A stretch of 64,000 nucleotides of DNA, from contig OY760938.1 in assembly GCA_963664255.1 (NCBI GenBank), positions 1,240,001 to 1,304,000 of the forward strand, written 5' to 3'. How positions within the stretch are numbered: position 1 is the first letter of the stretch; every line of letters begins with the position of its first letter. The DNA comes from G963663775 sp963664255. GTDB taxonomy: Bacteria > Bacillota > Clostridia > Oscillospirales > Butyricicoccaceae. Position numbers and translations under genes: made by a program. The notes under the pieces were generated by a model, which saw nothing but the letters and a program-made list of their open reading frames with translations, had not been told where the DNA came from and searched no databases. Positions 1 through 7,975 of this stretch are shown here, piece by piece.

Positions 1-80
1 GTGCCCGACATGGGTCACCGTTGAAGGGTTATCCTTTGCGCTGTAGGATGTCGTGAAACGCAACACCCATGCACAGTCCA

Positions 81-1095
81 AGTCATATTGACTATACACT
101 GAAAGCGTTCTGCCACCACTGGCAGAACATCAAGACTTTTCGACATTTTTGACCGAAAGTATCGGCTGCTTGTCGACTACTGTCACACGGTCAGCTATAC
201 GCGGATTGCGTACCACTGCAGCAATACCCCCGAATCTTTGGGGCTACTGATAGCACAAAGCTGTGCCGTCCTCTGGTCAGTCCAGAGTTGGGCTGGCTGA
301 TCTCCTCAAAATTGAGGACATTGCAGATCGGCTCAAAATTGAGCGCATCCCCATAAGTGGGGACGGCATACCCACAGATGGGTACGGACGCTGTTTTCTC
401 CACGAGTGGGGAAGGGTTGCCCTGCGCATCGAACCTGCTTGACAATGAGCGAGTTGCCCGGCAGCCTATTCAACCACCCTCAATCTGTGGGGATTTGGCG
501 GCGCAAATCTGAGCCGCGAGGACAGTCCAAAATTGGACGCTCCTCCACCCAATCCAGAATTGGAGCGAGTTAGCGCCAAAGCTGGCGGTATCTGTGCGTA
601 CGAAATTTGTCTGCACAACCAGCGCAATTTTCCGCTCGTTGATTGGCAGAACGCCCGACGAATTTCGTTGAACGTAACCGGCTCAATATCGAGCGGGTTA
701 AGCGAATCCAAAAATGACGGCGCTGAGCGATCTCAAAAATGAGCTCGCTGCCCCCAGATTTGGGGAGACCTCAACTTTGAGTTGTCCGAAATAGGTCGGC
801 TGAACTTTCAGCTCACCTCAGATTTGAGGGCAGCATGACCCCTAAAAGTTTAGGAGTGGGAACGATGAATTTCGTCAGTCTGAAAAGCTATCGTCCAGAG
901 CGATAACATTCCCCCACAAGTGGAGGAAACGGGGATACTCACTGTATGAGTACCCTTTCACCCCGCAAGCGAACCGTTATTTTCCGTTATCTTGTGCCAA
1001 CGTGCTTATCCCGCAAGCACATTACGCTGCTGCTAAACACGACATCGTAGCCACTTGTGGCAACGTATGCGCCCGCCGTAGACGTGTGGGCAAGA
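81..1095. repeat. Array of short hairpins, non-coding
   Basis: About 1 kb with no convincing gene but at least 20 small inverted repeats. Clear ones (stem 4-6 bp, 4-nt loop): 253-266, 304-317, 331-344, 349-362, 369-384, 397-412, 525-538, 553-564, 574-587, 732-743, 752-765, 770-781, 799-812, 816-829, 841-854; a longer one with a 9-bp stem is at 107-128. Stem sequences differ, but the loop is nearly always four bases closed by an A-T pair, often AAAT, GATT, ACTT or AAGC. Spacers are 0-40 bases. Function unknown; open frames across it are by-products of the palindromes. Confidence 0.8.
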
Positions 1096-1108
1096 GCCAC
1101 ACACGGCC

Positions 1109-1666
1109 CTACCTCAACCGGCTCATGCATTCCCCTTCAGTAGCAAACAGCACCCTGCTCCGCAAATCGAGAAAATCATATTGCTGCAGGAATTCATCAG
1201 AGATATAGTACTTGATTTCCGCAGCATTGAACCGCTTACCCGCAAAGTTCACCGCAAAACGCATATTCTCAAGCATCTGCACCTTTTTCATGATTCGGCT
1301 GAACTTCTCATGCGGCATATACCTCGGACGGTCAAAGGCGTGTGCCAGATAATCAAAAGGATATTTGTACTGATGGATTCCCACACTGGCAAGCAGCTTG
1401 TGCATATTCCATTTTAGCAGCTCTGTGCCGCCGGAATCGTACATATTGCGCCGATATTGGTAAAGGTCAAAGGGCAAGCACTCACGGCACATCAGTGCGT
1501 CTTGATGGACATAGAGATGCAGCCGACCTTTTCCACAGCAGGGGCATACCAGAAGCCGCCGGGAGCCCTTCCCGACCTTCTGCCGCTGAATATGTACCAT
1601 AGCGCCGTGGATGCGCACCGTGTCCGTACAGTCCTTAGGTATGGTTTTGGCTCGATAGCAGATCAT
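1109..1666 (-). CDS. Zinc-ribbon-containing hypothetical protein
   Basis: 185 aa, unknown function. A CPCCGKG pair of cysteines near residue 40 and a second pair CREC about 15 residues on form a likely four-cysteine zinc ribbon, followed by a basic, aromatic-rich C-terminal half. The start has a good GAGGAAGG ribosome site 5-8 nt upstream. It is the last gene of the minus-strand series of the element and lies just before the hairpin array. A DNA- or RNA-binding role is inferred only from the zinc ribbon. Confidence 0.6.
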   Translation of the reverse strand: MICYRAKTIPKDCTDTVRIHGAMVHIQRQKVGKGSRRLLVCPCCGKGRLHLYVHQDALMCRECLPFDLYQYRRNMYDSGGTELLKWNMHKLLASVGIHQYKYPFDYLAHAFDRPRYMPHEKFSRIMKKVQMLENMRFAVNFAGKRFNAAEIKYYISDEFLQQYDFLDLRSRVLFATEGECMSRLR

Positions 1667-1782
1667 GCTTTTCCTTCCTCTCTGTGATTTATGGGTTTTC
1701 CGAAGCTATACGCGCGTAACGATGTCACCATATTTTGACCGCTATTCTCATGTGTTTTAAATAGCCTAAATTATAAAGGTTT

Positions 1783-2616
1783 CTACACCTTCCACTCGTC
1801 TTTTAATCGGTTCAACAGCTGCATTTGCTGTGTAGTATCACGGTCACGATTCAAGTCCGGGTGGAACTTCTTTGACAAGGCTTTGTAGAACTCTTTGAGT
1901 ATTATTTTGTCTTCTTCTGCGTAGTTACGCTGTTCTGACACGCCGTAACCACTGGAATAATTGGCATATCCAGAACCCCATGAATTGTAGTTACTGCGAG
2001 ATTGTTCATAGTAACTACGCTGTTGAGCATCCCTCTGCCGTTTCAGCTTGTCCAGATAGTCCGGCTGTTTGAGATTCCCGAAGATGTCATAAACGTTGTC
2101 ATACTCGCTCTGTGCTACGCTGTACCTATCTGCAAATGCCTTTTTCCGCTTTGCATAGTCCTTTTGCAGCTTCTTGTGTGCCGTGTCTGCTTTGTATTCT
2201 TCCGACTTGCGAAACTCCTTTTGCACCCGGTCCCGCAACTCCTGCACTTTGGATTCTACCAAATCATAGAGCGTGCCGCAGTCCTGCCCGCTCGCTGTAG
2301 CCGCTTTCTGTACGCCGTCACCCAGAAGGTCGTATAAAGGCCAGAAATCTTCTGCAAGGTCATAATAACCCACAGTGCCAATGCTGTACTGTCGTTTTTT
2401 CACCTTGCCGCCCTCTCGGTAACTCTGATGCAGGCTGACGCGGTAGGCTTCCATGTGTGGGCGTTCAAAGCGTCCTGCATCATCTGATGGGTAATAGCTG
2501 TATTTCGTGATCTTCTCGCCGTTCATGGTAAAGTTTATGCTACTGACTTCATATTCCCGATGCGCTCCGTGGGTGTTTGGCTTTTTCAGCTTGATTTCCT
2601 GTATTACACAGTACAT
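1783..2616 (-). CDS. J-domain (DnaJ-like) protein of mobile element
   Basis: 277 aa. The C-terminal 50 residues contain the HPD signature (KKFHPDLNRD) and following helix of a J-domain, which normally stimulates an Hsp70 ATPase. The central third is charged, predicted coiled coil (about 115-205), and a Tyr/Ser/Asn/Gly-rich linker precedes the J-domain. J-domain at the C-terminus is unusual for housekeeping DnaJ but common in element-encoded proteins. Start: ATG 2616 with AAAGGAG. It may recruit the host DnaK to remodel an element replication complex (inference). Confidence 0.7.
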   Translation of the reverse strand: MYCVIQEIKLKKPNTHGAHREYEVSSINFTMNGEKITKYSYYPSDDAGRFERPHMEAYRVSLHQSYREGGKVKKRQYSIGTVGYYDLAEDFWPLYDLLGDGVQKAATASGQDCGTLYDLVESKVQELRDRVQKEFRKSEEYKADTAHKKLQKDYAKRKKAFADRYSVAQSEYDNVYDIFGNLKQPDYLDKLKRQRDAQQRSYYEQSRSNYNSWGSGYANYSSGYGVSEQRNYAEEDKIILKEFYKALSKKFHPDLNRDRDTTQQMQLLNRLKDEWKV

Positions 2617-2706
2617 GGATACTCCTTTCTGTGGTTGCGCTGTTTATTGGCGCAGTAACCACGTGTTTATTGCAATTCCCGTGCGCGTAACGATGTCACC
2701 ATATTT

Positions 2707-3522
2707 TCAAGCAGTCGTTTCCAGTCGTATAATATCCGCACGAATGCGATTCCCATGGCTCTCAGATGGCTGTATTGAGTTGGCATACGCCCAACGATAG
2801 TACATGGAAATCTCCCATGTGATACGCCGTTCTATGCGCTCCCGCTCGGGATGCATCTGCAATGCTCTTTCCTGCTCCCAATCGGCGCATCCAAGCCTGT
2901 TCCATCGTGGGTCACTGAAAAACTGTGACAGGTGGCGTATATCCGCATCACCCCGCAGCTTCCGATATGCCTTTTGCAGATTCTGCCGCGCTTGCTCACG
3001 GCTCACCCCGATTCGCTCGCCAATCTCTTCCAGTGTCATTTTATAGAAATAATACAGCTCCACAGCTTGACGCAGCGGTTCGGGAAGACGATTGACCGCC
3101 ATGCGCACCACACGCTGTAGGTCGGTGAGTTCGGCACCAGCGCAAAGGTCAATCGTGGTATCTTCAAGCAAATCTCCATTGGTCATATCCCCATCTTCGC
3201 CTATCGGTGCATCCAGAATCAGCAGAGCGTCAATGTGTTTCTTGCCACGCATCCCCAATGCCGCCCTGCAAACGTTGCGCACGTGGTATTCCAGATAGGA
3301 GTTGAACTTATTCCCGCTCGTTGGGTCAAAGGCTTTCACGGCTTGCAGAACGGCAAAAAATAGCTCTTGCTGCATATCCTCTACGGTGATTCGTGCCCGC
3401 TCGCATAGCTTGAAATAGGGCTGTGCCAGCTTGTATGTAAGCCGTCTGGTAGATTCCCACAGCTTGGCAATAGCAGTCTTGTCATTTTGCTTCGCTAATA
3501 TAGCTAATTCCTCGTTGGTCAT
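2707..3522 (-). CDS. Sigma-70-like transcription factor of the element
   Basis: 271 aa from the ATG at 3522, chosen because AGGAGGG lies 9-10 nt upstream; the frame is open further upstream without a ribosome site. Residues about 10-110 resemble sigma region 2. Residues about 155-205 have a region-4-like helix-turn-helix (LPEPLRQAVELYY...EIGERIGVSREQARQ). The C-terminal 60 residues match nothing I recognise. It probably directs RNA polymerase to element promoters. The short region between the two domains argues for a group 4/phage-type factor rather than a housekeeping sigma. Confidence 0.75.
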   Translation of the reverse strand: MTNEELAILAKQNDKTAIAKLWESTRRLTYKLAQPYFKLCERARITVEDMQQELFFAVLQAVKAFDPTSGNKFNSYLEYHVRNVCRAALGMRGKKHIDALLILDAPIGEDGDMTNGDLLEDTTIDLCAGAELTDLQRVVRMAVNRLPEPLRQAVELYYFYKMTLEEIGERIGVSREQARQNLQKAYRKLRGDADIRHLSQFFSDPRWNRLGCADWEQERALQMHPERERIERRITWEISMYYRWAYANSIQPSESHGNRIRADIIRLETTA

Positions 3523-3648
3523 TGAAAAATGCCCTCCTACATGGTATAATTTGTTCATGATATGTCCCATGTAGGCTATTGCGGTGAGTTGAGCGCTCAC
3601 CGCTTTTTTCATGCCGTTTTATAGTCCTGTAAATTCGGGGGCACTGGG

Positions 3649-3702
3649 TCGAAATCTCGACCGAGCTCAAAATTGAGCTCGCTGCCCCCCCAGAATGGGG
3701 GG
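3649..3702. repeat. Three adjacent hairpins
   Basis: Three palindromes stand side by side between the sigma-like gene and the next gene: 3649-3660 (4-bp stem, loop AATC), 3663-3680 (7-bp stem, loop AAAT) and 3686-3702 (7-bp stem, loop GAA). They have the same architecture as the array at 81-1095, including A-T loop closure in the last two. No strong T-tract follows, so a simple terminator is not an obvious reading. Confidence 0.75.
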
Positions 3703-3707
3703 AGCAT

Positions 3708-3914
3708 TCAACGTCCTGCAAAGTTAACATTTCTCAACAATTCTTTTGTGGCTTCGTGGCATTCCTTCTGTGAGTTGCGTAGTGCAAGAATGCAGTATCC
3801 AGAATCAATGCCTTTGGAAACATTGTTCTGGTTTAGCTCCAAAATCCTTGCCAGCGTATCCACATGAAATGCGCCCTGTTTGATCGAATATTCGACCGCC
3901 CAAATATCGCTCAT
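3708..3914 (-). CDS. Small hypothetical protein
   Basis: 68 aa from ATG 3914 (GGAGGG 10 nt upstream). A TTG eight codons earlier would overlap the upstream gene and has no ribosome site. The sequence resembles a small helical protein (DIWAVEYSIKQGAFHVDTLARILELN); no family recognised. It lies in the same minus-strand operon as the primase-helicase. Confidence 0.5.
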   Translation of the reverse strand: MSDIWAVEYSIKQGAFHVDTLARILELNQNNVSKGIDSGYCILALRNSQKECHEATKELLRNVNFAGR

Positions 3915-3921
3915 ATTCCGT

Positions 3922-4248
3922 CTACCCTCCAAGTGTCGTATTTTCTATGTACTCCCTGTTCCCGTCTGTCACATCCCAGTAAATCCATGACAACGCTTTT
4001 ACGCTCTCCGGCTGATGCTCCAATTTCGGGATGAAATATTCTAGTAGCATCGCCTTGTCTGGTGCATCTAATTGGAGGAAACAGTCTATTTTCTGCTTTA
4101 TGCTTTCCCCTTGCTTACGTTTCAAATTCTTTGCTTTGAAATCAGAATACATCTGTTTCAGCATAATATATTGCACGTTTTCGATTTCTGAAAGCCCCTC
4201 TGGTGCAGGCTTATCTTGCCATGCAGCACGTTCGATTTCTTGTTTCAT
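3922..4248 (-). CDS. Hypothetical protein downstream of primase
   Basis: 108 aa, acidic/helical, no recognised domain. Its AGGAGGG ribosome site overlaps the TAG stop of the primase-helicase gene, so translation is probably coupled. It may be a replication accessory protein, by position only. Confidence 0.55.
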   Translation of the reverse strand: MKQEIERAAWQDKPAPEGLSEIENVQYIMLKQMYSDFKAKNLKRKQGESIKQKIDCFLQLDAPDKAMLLEYFIPKLEHQPESVKALSWIYWDVTDGNREYIENTTLGG

Positions 4249-4256
4249 GCGCCCTC

Positions 4257-6050
4257 CTAGAATGGTGGGTCTTCACTATCGATTTCCACGAAATCATTTC
4301 CTATCCAATCAAAGGTCTTTTCTGCTTCTCCTGCCTGTACGAATCGGCGGGACCGGGACTTAAAATCCAGTCGAACATCCCCGTGTTCTCCATAAGCGCG
4401 GTTTTTCATGCAGGATAAAATCGCATCACATTGGAGCTCTGCACGGTCGCTATCGTCCAACCTCTTGACAGAAAACACAGCACAAGCAATGTTCGTAATG
4501 GTGCCCAGACCGCCCACATCATCGCTATCCGTCACGCCGCCCTTTTGGGTTTTCCTCGGATGTACGACCAGATGAATGATAACCCCCAGCCGTTCGGCGA
4601 GTTTACGCAGTCGGATGGTGAAATCAGCCTGCATCTGGTAGAAATCCGAATCACGCTTGCAGGTGCGCACAGTCATCAAGTTATCTACCAAGAATACACG
4701 GCAGTTATAGCGCCGATATGCCTGCTCAAAGACACGAATCACGCTTTCTGCTTCGTCATTCTCTATAATTTGATTGTCATAGAGCCAGAATCGACCATCA
4801 AACCACCGATTCAGTGCCGCAAGGGTTTCTTTTGGGACATACTGTGTGGTTCTGCCCGTCTGCTTGTCCTCGAAATCTTTCACGAAATCACTGCCGGCCG
4901 CTTGCAGGCACACAGTGTATTTGAAACGGTCCGCAGGAATTTCGCCGGAATATACACAAACGCTGTACCCTTGCTCCATGGATTCTAGCAGCAGCTGTGT
5001 AAGTACGGTGCTTTTGCCCTCGCCGCGTTTGCCAGTCCAAATGTTCAAATCTCCCTCGTATAGCCCGCCTGTCATGCGGTCGATGGCAGGAATACCGCTT
5101 AAGGCACGTGGAATATTTGCAATATCAACAGGTTGAATTTCAGAAAGGTTGAGCAGTCCAAGCGTTTCCTGCGGCTTCATGCTGCACATGGCGGCTTTGA
5201 GTGCATCCTCACCATGTCGGAACATGAGTTCGTTGGAGTCCTTGCAGCCTTTGTACAGGTCGAAATCTGGGCGGTATATCTGGCATTCCAGCTTGACGGA
5301 TAATTCCCACAGCATTTTCATGCCTGCATCGTCATGGTCAGCCATGATAAGAATTTTCCGAAAATGTCCGAGAAATTCCGCACAGGTTTCAAGCCATGTG
5401 AAATCTTGGCACCCACTCGGCACAGATACGCAGTTTATACCTCCCGCTTGATACCCAGACATGCAATCAAATTCACCCTCGAAGATGGTCAGCTGGTCTT
5501 TGGACAGGTCGCAGAGGTGCATGCCGAACAGGATTGGCTTGGTATCCTTCTCACGCCGTGCCTTGCTCTCGCCCTTTTTGATTTTGTGCGCCGGGCGGTA
5601 CTTGATGAATGTCGGGGCATTTTGCTTGTATTGCTCTGCTGTCTCGTAGAACGGGAAAACCACCTCACCGCTCGCGCCCCCAACGCCGAACGTACGCGCC
5701 GTCTCCTGCGTTATTTTTCGCATGGCTATATAATTCCATTCCGAGCCGTCCAAAATCGCGTGTGGGGCATCTGGGCGCTTGTATGAGCGTTTCACAGTCG
5801 GGGTATAGACCTCCGTTTTTTGTTCCCGCTCGTATTCCACCCCGAAATGACGGCACAGCTCCGAGAAATGCCCCTGCTTCGCACACGACCCACGCAGGCA
5901 TTTGAACGTGTGTTTTTCCATGTTCAGTGCAAAGGTTTCTTTGTCGTTGTGCTGCCCGCCATGACAGAACGGGCAATGCTTCGGGATGATCTCCGAACCC
6001 TTGACGGAATATTCTCCGAGATAGGCACGGGCAAATTCTAATTCCGTCAA
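4257..6050 (-). CDS. Bifunctional DNA primase-helicase (T7 gp4-like)
   Basis: 597 aa. N-terminal zinc-binding motif with Cys 26, 29, 51 and 56. A TOPRIM fold follows, with the glutamate of FEGEFD near residue 191 and the DHD-type motif near 238-240. The C-terminal DnaB/gp4-type helicase domain has Walker A GKRGEGKST at about 340-348 and an FLVDN Walker B. It should both synthesise primers and unwind DNA at the element fork. Start is TTG at 6050, preceded by AGGAGG with 7-nt spacing. All expected motifs are present, so it is probably functional. Confidence 0.88.
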   Translation of the reverse strand: MTELEFARAYLGEYSVKGSEIIPKHCPFCHGGQHNDKETFALNMEKHTFKCLRGSCAKQGHFSELCRHFGVEYEREQKTEVYTPTVKRSYKRPDAPHAILDGSEWNYIAMRKITQETARTFGVGGASGEVVFPFYETAEQYKQNAPTFIKYRPAHKIKKGESKARREKDTKPILFGMHLCDLSKDQLTIFEGEFDCMSGYQAGGINCVSVPSGCQDFTWLETCAEFLGHFRKILIMADHDDAGMKMLWELSVKLECQIYRPDFDLYKGCKDSNELMFRHGEDALKAAMCSMKPQETLGLLNLSEIQPVDIANIPRALSGIPAIDRMTGGLYEGDLNIWTGKRGEGKSTVLTQLLLESMEQGYSVCVYSGEIPADRFKYTVCLQAAGSDFVKDFEDKQTGRTTQYVPKETLAALNRWFDGRFWLYDNQIIENDEAESVIRVFEQAYRRYNCRVFLVDNLMTVRTCKRDSDFYQMQADFTIRLRKLAERLGVIIHLVVHPRKTQKGGVTDSDDVGGLGTITNIACAVFSVKRLDDSDRAELQCDAILSCMKNRAYGEHGDVRLDFKSRSRRFVQAGEAEKTFDWIGNDFVEIDSEDPPF

Positions 6051-6061
6051 ATCCAGTCCTC

Positions 6062-6799
6062 CTAGTTTTTGAAATTATACTGCGGCTTCGACTCGTCCGA
6101 TTCTGAACCGCCCTCATCTTCCCATCGGCGTTGATTCAGCCATGTAGAGCCGAACGGGATAAAATTCTTATCCTGCCACTGCCGGGATTTCTTTTGCCGC
6201 TCGATTGATTTCAGCATTGTTTCCAGCAAAGAATCGTCAGCACGGAGTTTGGAGAATATTTTGAGAGCTGTTTTTCGCCCGTCCTTGCGGGGATACGCTG
6301 ACCAGAAAACGCTAAAGCGTGGATCTTCCGGGGTCGCGGAGTGGCTCGCAGGCTTTTTGCCTGCTCCGTCGGCCATTTTAACCGTTAGGCTCTCGCCCGG
6401 GGATTCCGTGCTTTCCTGCGTCTGGTCGGTCGCATCCCCCGTGGGGGATTTAGGGGGTACTCTCTCTTTCTCCTTCTCCTTTTCCTTCTTCTTTTCCTTT
6501 TCCTTGGTATGTTTCGTATTCGTTCGTATACCATCGTATACGTTCGTATCTTCTTGATTCCAACGCTTTTGGATGTTCTCCCGGTTCTTTTCGCAGCGTT
6601 TTTCATATTTCTCTGAATCACGGTCAATTTGCGCCTTTATAAAAGCAAATGCCATTTTAGACATACCTTCTAGTTGCGGAATCGCTCCGTTTTCAGCATA
6701 ATTCAAGAGATATAAAACCAGTTTACCGCGCTCCTCATCGGACAATAATTCAAGCTGCTCACGATAACTGAAAAAGAGTGCTATGTATGCCTTTGGCAT
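6062..6799 (-). CDS. DUF6291-type replication-region protein
   Basis: 245 aa. The N-terminal 75 residues (ALFFSYREQLELLSDEERGK...) match the DUF6291-type domain found in phage and ICE replication modules. A lysine/glutamate-rich low-complexity linker lies at about 100-120. The C-terminal part (FWSAYPRKDGRKTALKIF) looks like the replication-protein segment often preceding a primase or helicase gene. It probably loads the downstream helicase (inference from gene order). ATG 6799 with GGGCGG-type site. Confidence 0.65.
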   Translation of the reverse strand: MPKAYIALFFSYREQLELLSDEERGKLVLYLLNYAENGAIPQLEGMSKMAFAFIKAQIDRDSEKYEKRCEKNRENIQKRWNQEDTNVYDGIRTNTKHTKEKEKKKEKEKEKERVPPKSPTGDATDQTQESTESPGESLTVKMADGAGKKPASHSATPEDPRFSVFWSAYPRKDGRKTALKIFSKLRADDSLLETMLKSIERQKKSRQWQDKNFIPFGSTWLNQRRWEDEGGSESDESKPQYNFKN

Positions 6800-6811
6800 C
6801 GTTTCACCGCC

Positions 6812-7048
6812 CTACTCAGCTATACGGCGAATACCGCTAACGGTTGGAGTTTGCTCCGTGTGAGGGGCAGCCAGATACTCACAGAGCGCATCAAAGTTGA
6901 TAAGTCTGCGCTTGCCGATCGGCACAGAGGGCACAACGCCCTGCTTTGCTAATGCGCGGATATAGTTCAACGAAATGGGCGTGTCTGGATCTTCGCGGCG
7001 AAGTTCCTCAACGCAGTCTTGTGCAAATCTCATTCTTACAACACTCAT
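6812..7048 (-). CDS. Small helix-turn-helix (excisionase-like) protein
   Basis: 78 aa. The segment NYIRALAKQGVVPSVPIGKR followed by RLINFDAL has the winged-helix pattern of MerR/excisionase-type proteins that read a short DNA site. Its start overlaps the stop of the upstream 60-aa gene by 4 bp (ATGA), indicating coupled translation. Beside an integrase, it is a candidate recombination directionality factor. Confidence 0.6.
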   Translation of the reverse strand: MSVVRMRFAQDCVEELRREDPDTPISLNYIRALAKQGVVPSVPIGKRRLINFDALCEYLAAPHTEQTPTVSGIRRIAE

Positions 7049-7227
7049 ACCGCCACCTCACTCTTTAACTTGGCGATAATCTCGCGGATTTTAGCTTTTT
7101 CCTCCTCTGGCAGTTCATAGCGCAGCTTTCTGGAGAAATTGCCGTCGTTGATACCCAGCGCGCCCGCAATCTGCCAGAAGCGCAACCCTGCTGCCGTAAT
7201 CTCTTCTCTGATGTCTTGATTTTTCAT
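7045..7227 (-). CDS. Small HTH regulator, first gene of early operon
   Basis: 60 aa. The motif GLRFWQIAGALGINDGNFSR resembles a Cro/XRE-type helix-turn-helix. It is the first gene leftward from the divergent regulatory region facing the repressor at 7417, like Cro opposite CI. GAGGTG-type ribosome site upstream of ATG 7227. Confidence 0.6.
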   Translation of the reverse strand: MKNQDIREEITAAGLRFWQIAGALGINDGNFSRKLRYELPEEEKAKIREIIAKLKSEVAV

Positions 7228-7355
7228 TTAATTCCCACACCTCGCATATAAAATTATTGTTGTGGTTGTAATTATATTCGATGATTTATATTTTGTCAAC
7301 TATCGCATATAATTTATTTGTTTGTTTTCATAATCATAGATTTTTGTTGTTATTG

Positions 7356-7385
7356 TTGACAACTTAACATAGTTGGTGGTAATAT
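7356..7385 (+). promoter_or_regulatory. Repressor promoter with internal operator
   Basis: TTGACA (7356-7361) and TAATAT (7380-7385) are separated by 18 bp. Inside the spacer the inverted repeat CAACT-6-AGTTG (7360-7375) is a good candidate operator for the XRE repressor just downstream, implying autoregulation. Confidence 0.6.
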
Positions 7386-7416
7386 ATAAAAAAGCAATTA
7401 TTGGAGGTCGGTATAT

Positions 7417-7944
7417 ATGGGCGAAGATGCTCAGGAGAAACGCACGGCTTTTGGCTCTCGATTAAGAGAATTGCGTGCACGATTAGGTCTTACACAAAAG
7501 GAATTCGCCGAAAAAGCGGGTTTTACCGCTGCTACACTTTCAGCTTATGAAGCAGGGCAAAAATCACCTGCGATTATTATAGCAAGCGATATTGCAGAAA
7601 AATTTAATGTTTCTCTCGATTGGTTATGTGGTATAGATAGTAGCGCCGTCACACAAAGCACCCCAACAATAAAAGATTATCTTCGTATGTTATCTGCCAC
7701 GCCATTGCTTTTTGGTAATTTGTGCATTATTGATGCAGACAATGAGAACACACCAGGGAATGCATGGGTTTCTTTTGTCAACTTTGAATCTATGAGAAAC
7801 TTCCTTTCTTCTCTAGATAAATTGTCTTCACTTGTTAATTCTGGGGCGCTTGATTCAAATACTTACAACTTTGCCCTTAGTGGAGTTATTGAGAATTGTG
7901 CGCGTGCTATTGAAACAGAGTTGGATGAAGATGTTCCTTTTTGA
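7417..7944 (+). CDS. XRE-family (cI-like) repressor
   Basis: 175 aa. Residues about 12-65 form a classic XRE helix-turn-helix (LRELRARLGLTQKEFAEKAG) ending in SLDWLCGID. The C-terminal half is of unknown type and shows no LexA-like Ser/Lys protease dyad, so induction would not be by simple RecA-driven self-cleavage. Divergent from the minus-strand replication operon and directly upstream of the integrase, it is the likely lysogeny-type regulator. GGAGG ribosome site at 7402-7406. Confidence 0.8.
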   Translation: MGEDAQEKRTAFGSRLRELRARLGLTQKEFAEKAGFTAATLSAYEAGQKSPAIIIASDIAEKFNVSLDWLCGIDSSAVTQSTPTIKDYLRMLSATPLLFGNLCIIDADNENTPGNAWVSFVNFESMRNFLSSLDKLSSLVNSGALDSNTYNFALSGVIENCARAIETELDEDVPF

Positions 7945-7975
7945 CGCATAGACGGATGGTTAGAAGGTGAATTAA

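Noticed and set aside
191..711. Two short minus-strand open frames (84 and 81 aa) in the first kilobase
   Set aside because: They run through the hairpin array, have no ribosome site and change character with each palindrome, so they are by-products of the repeats.
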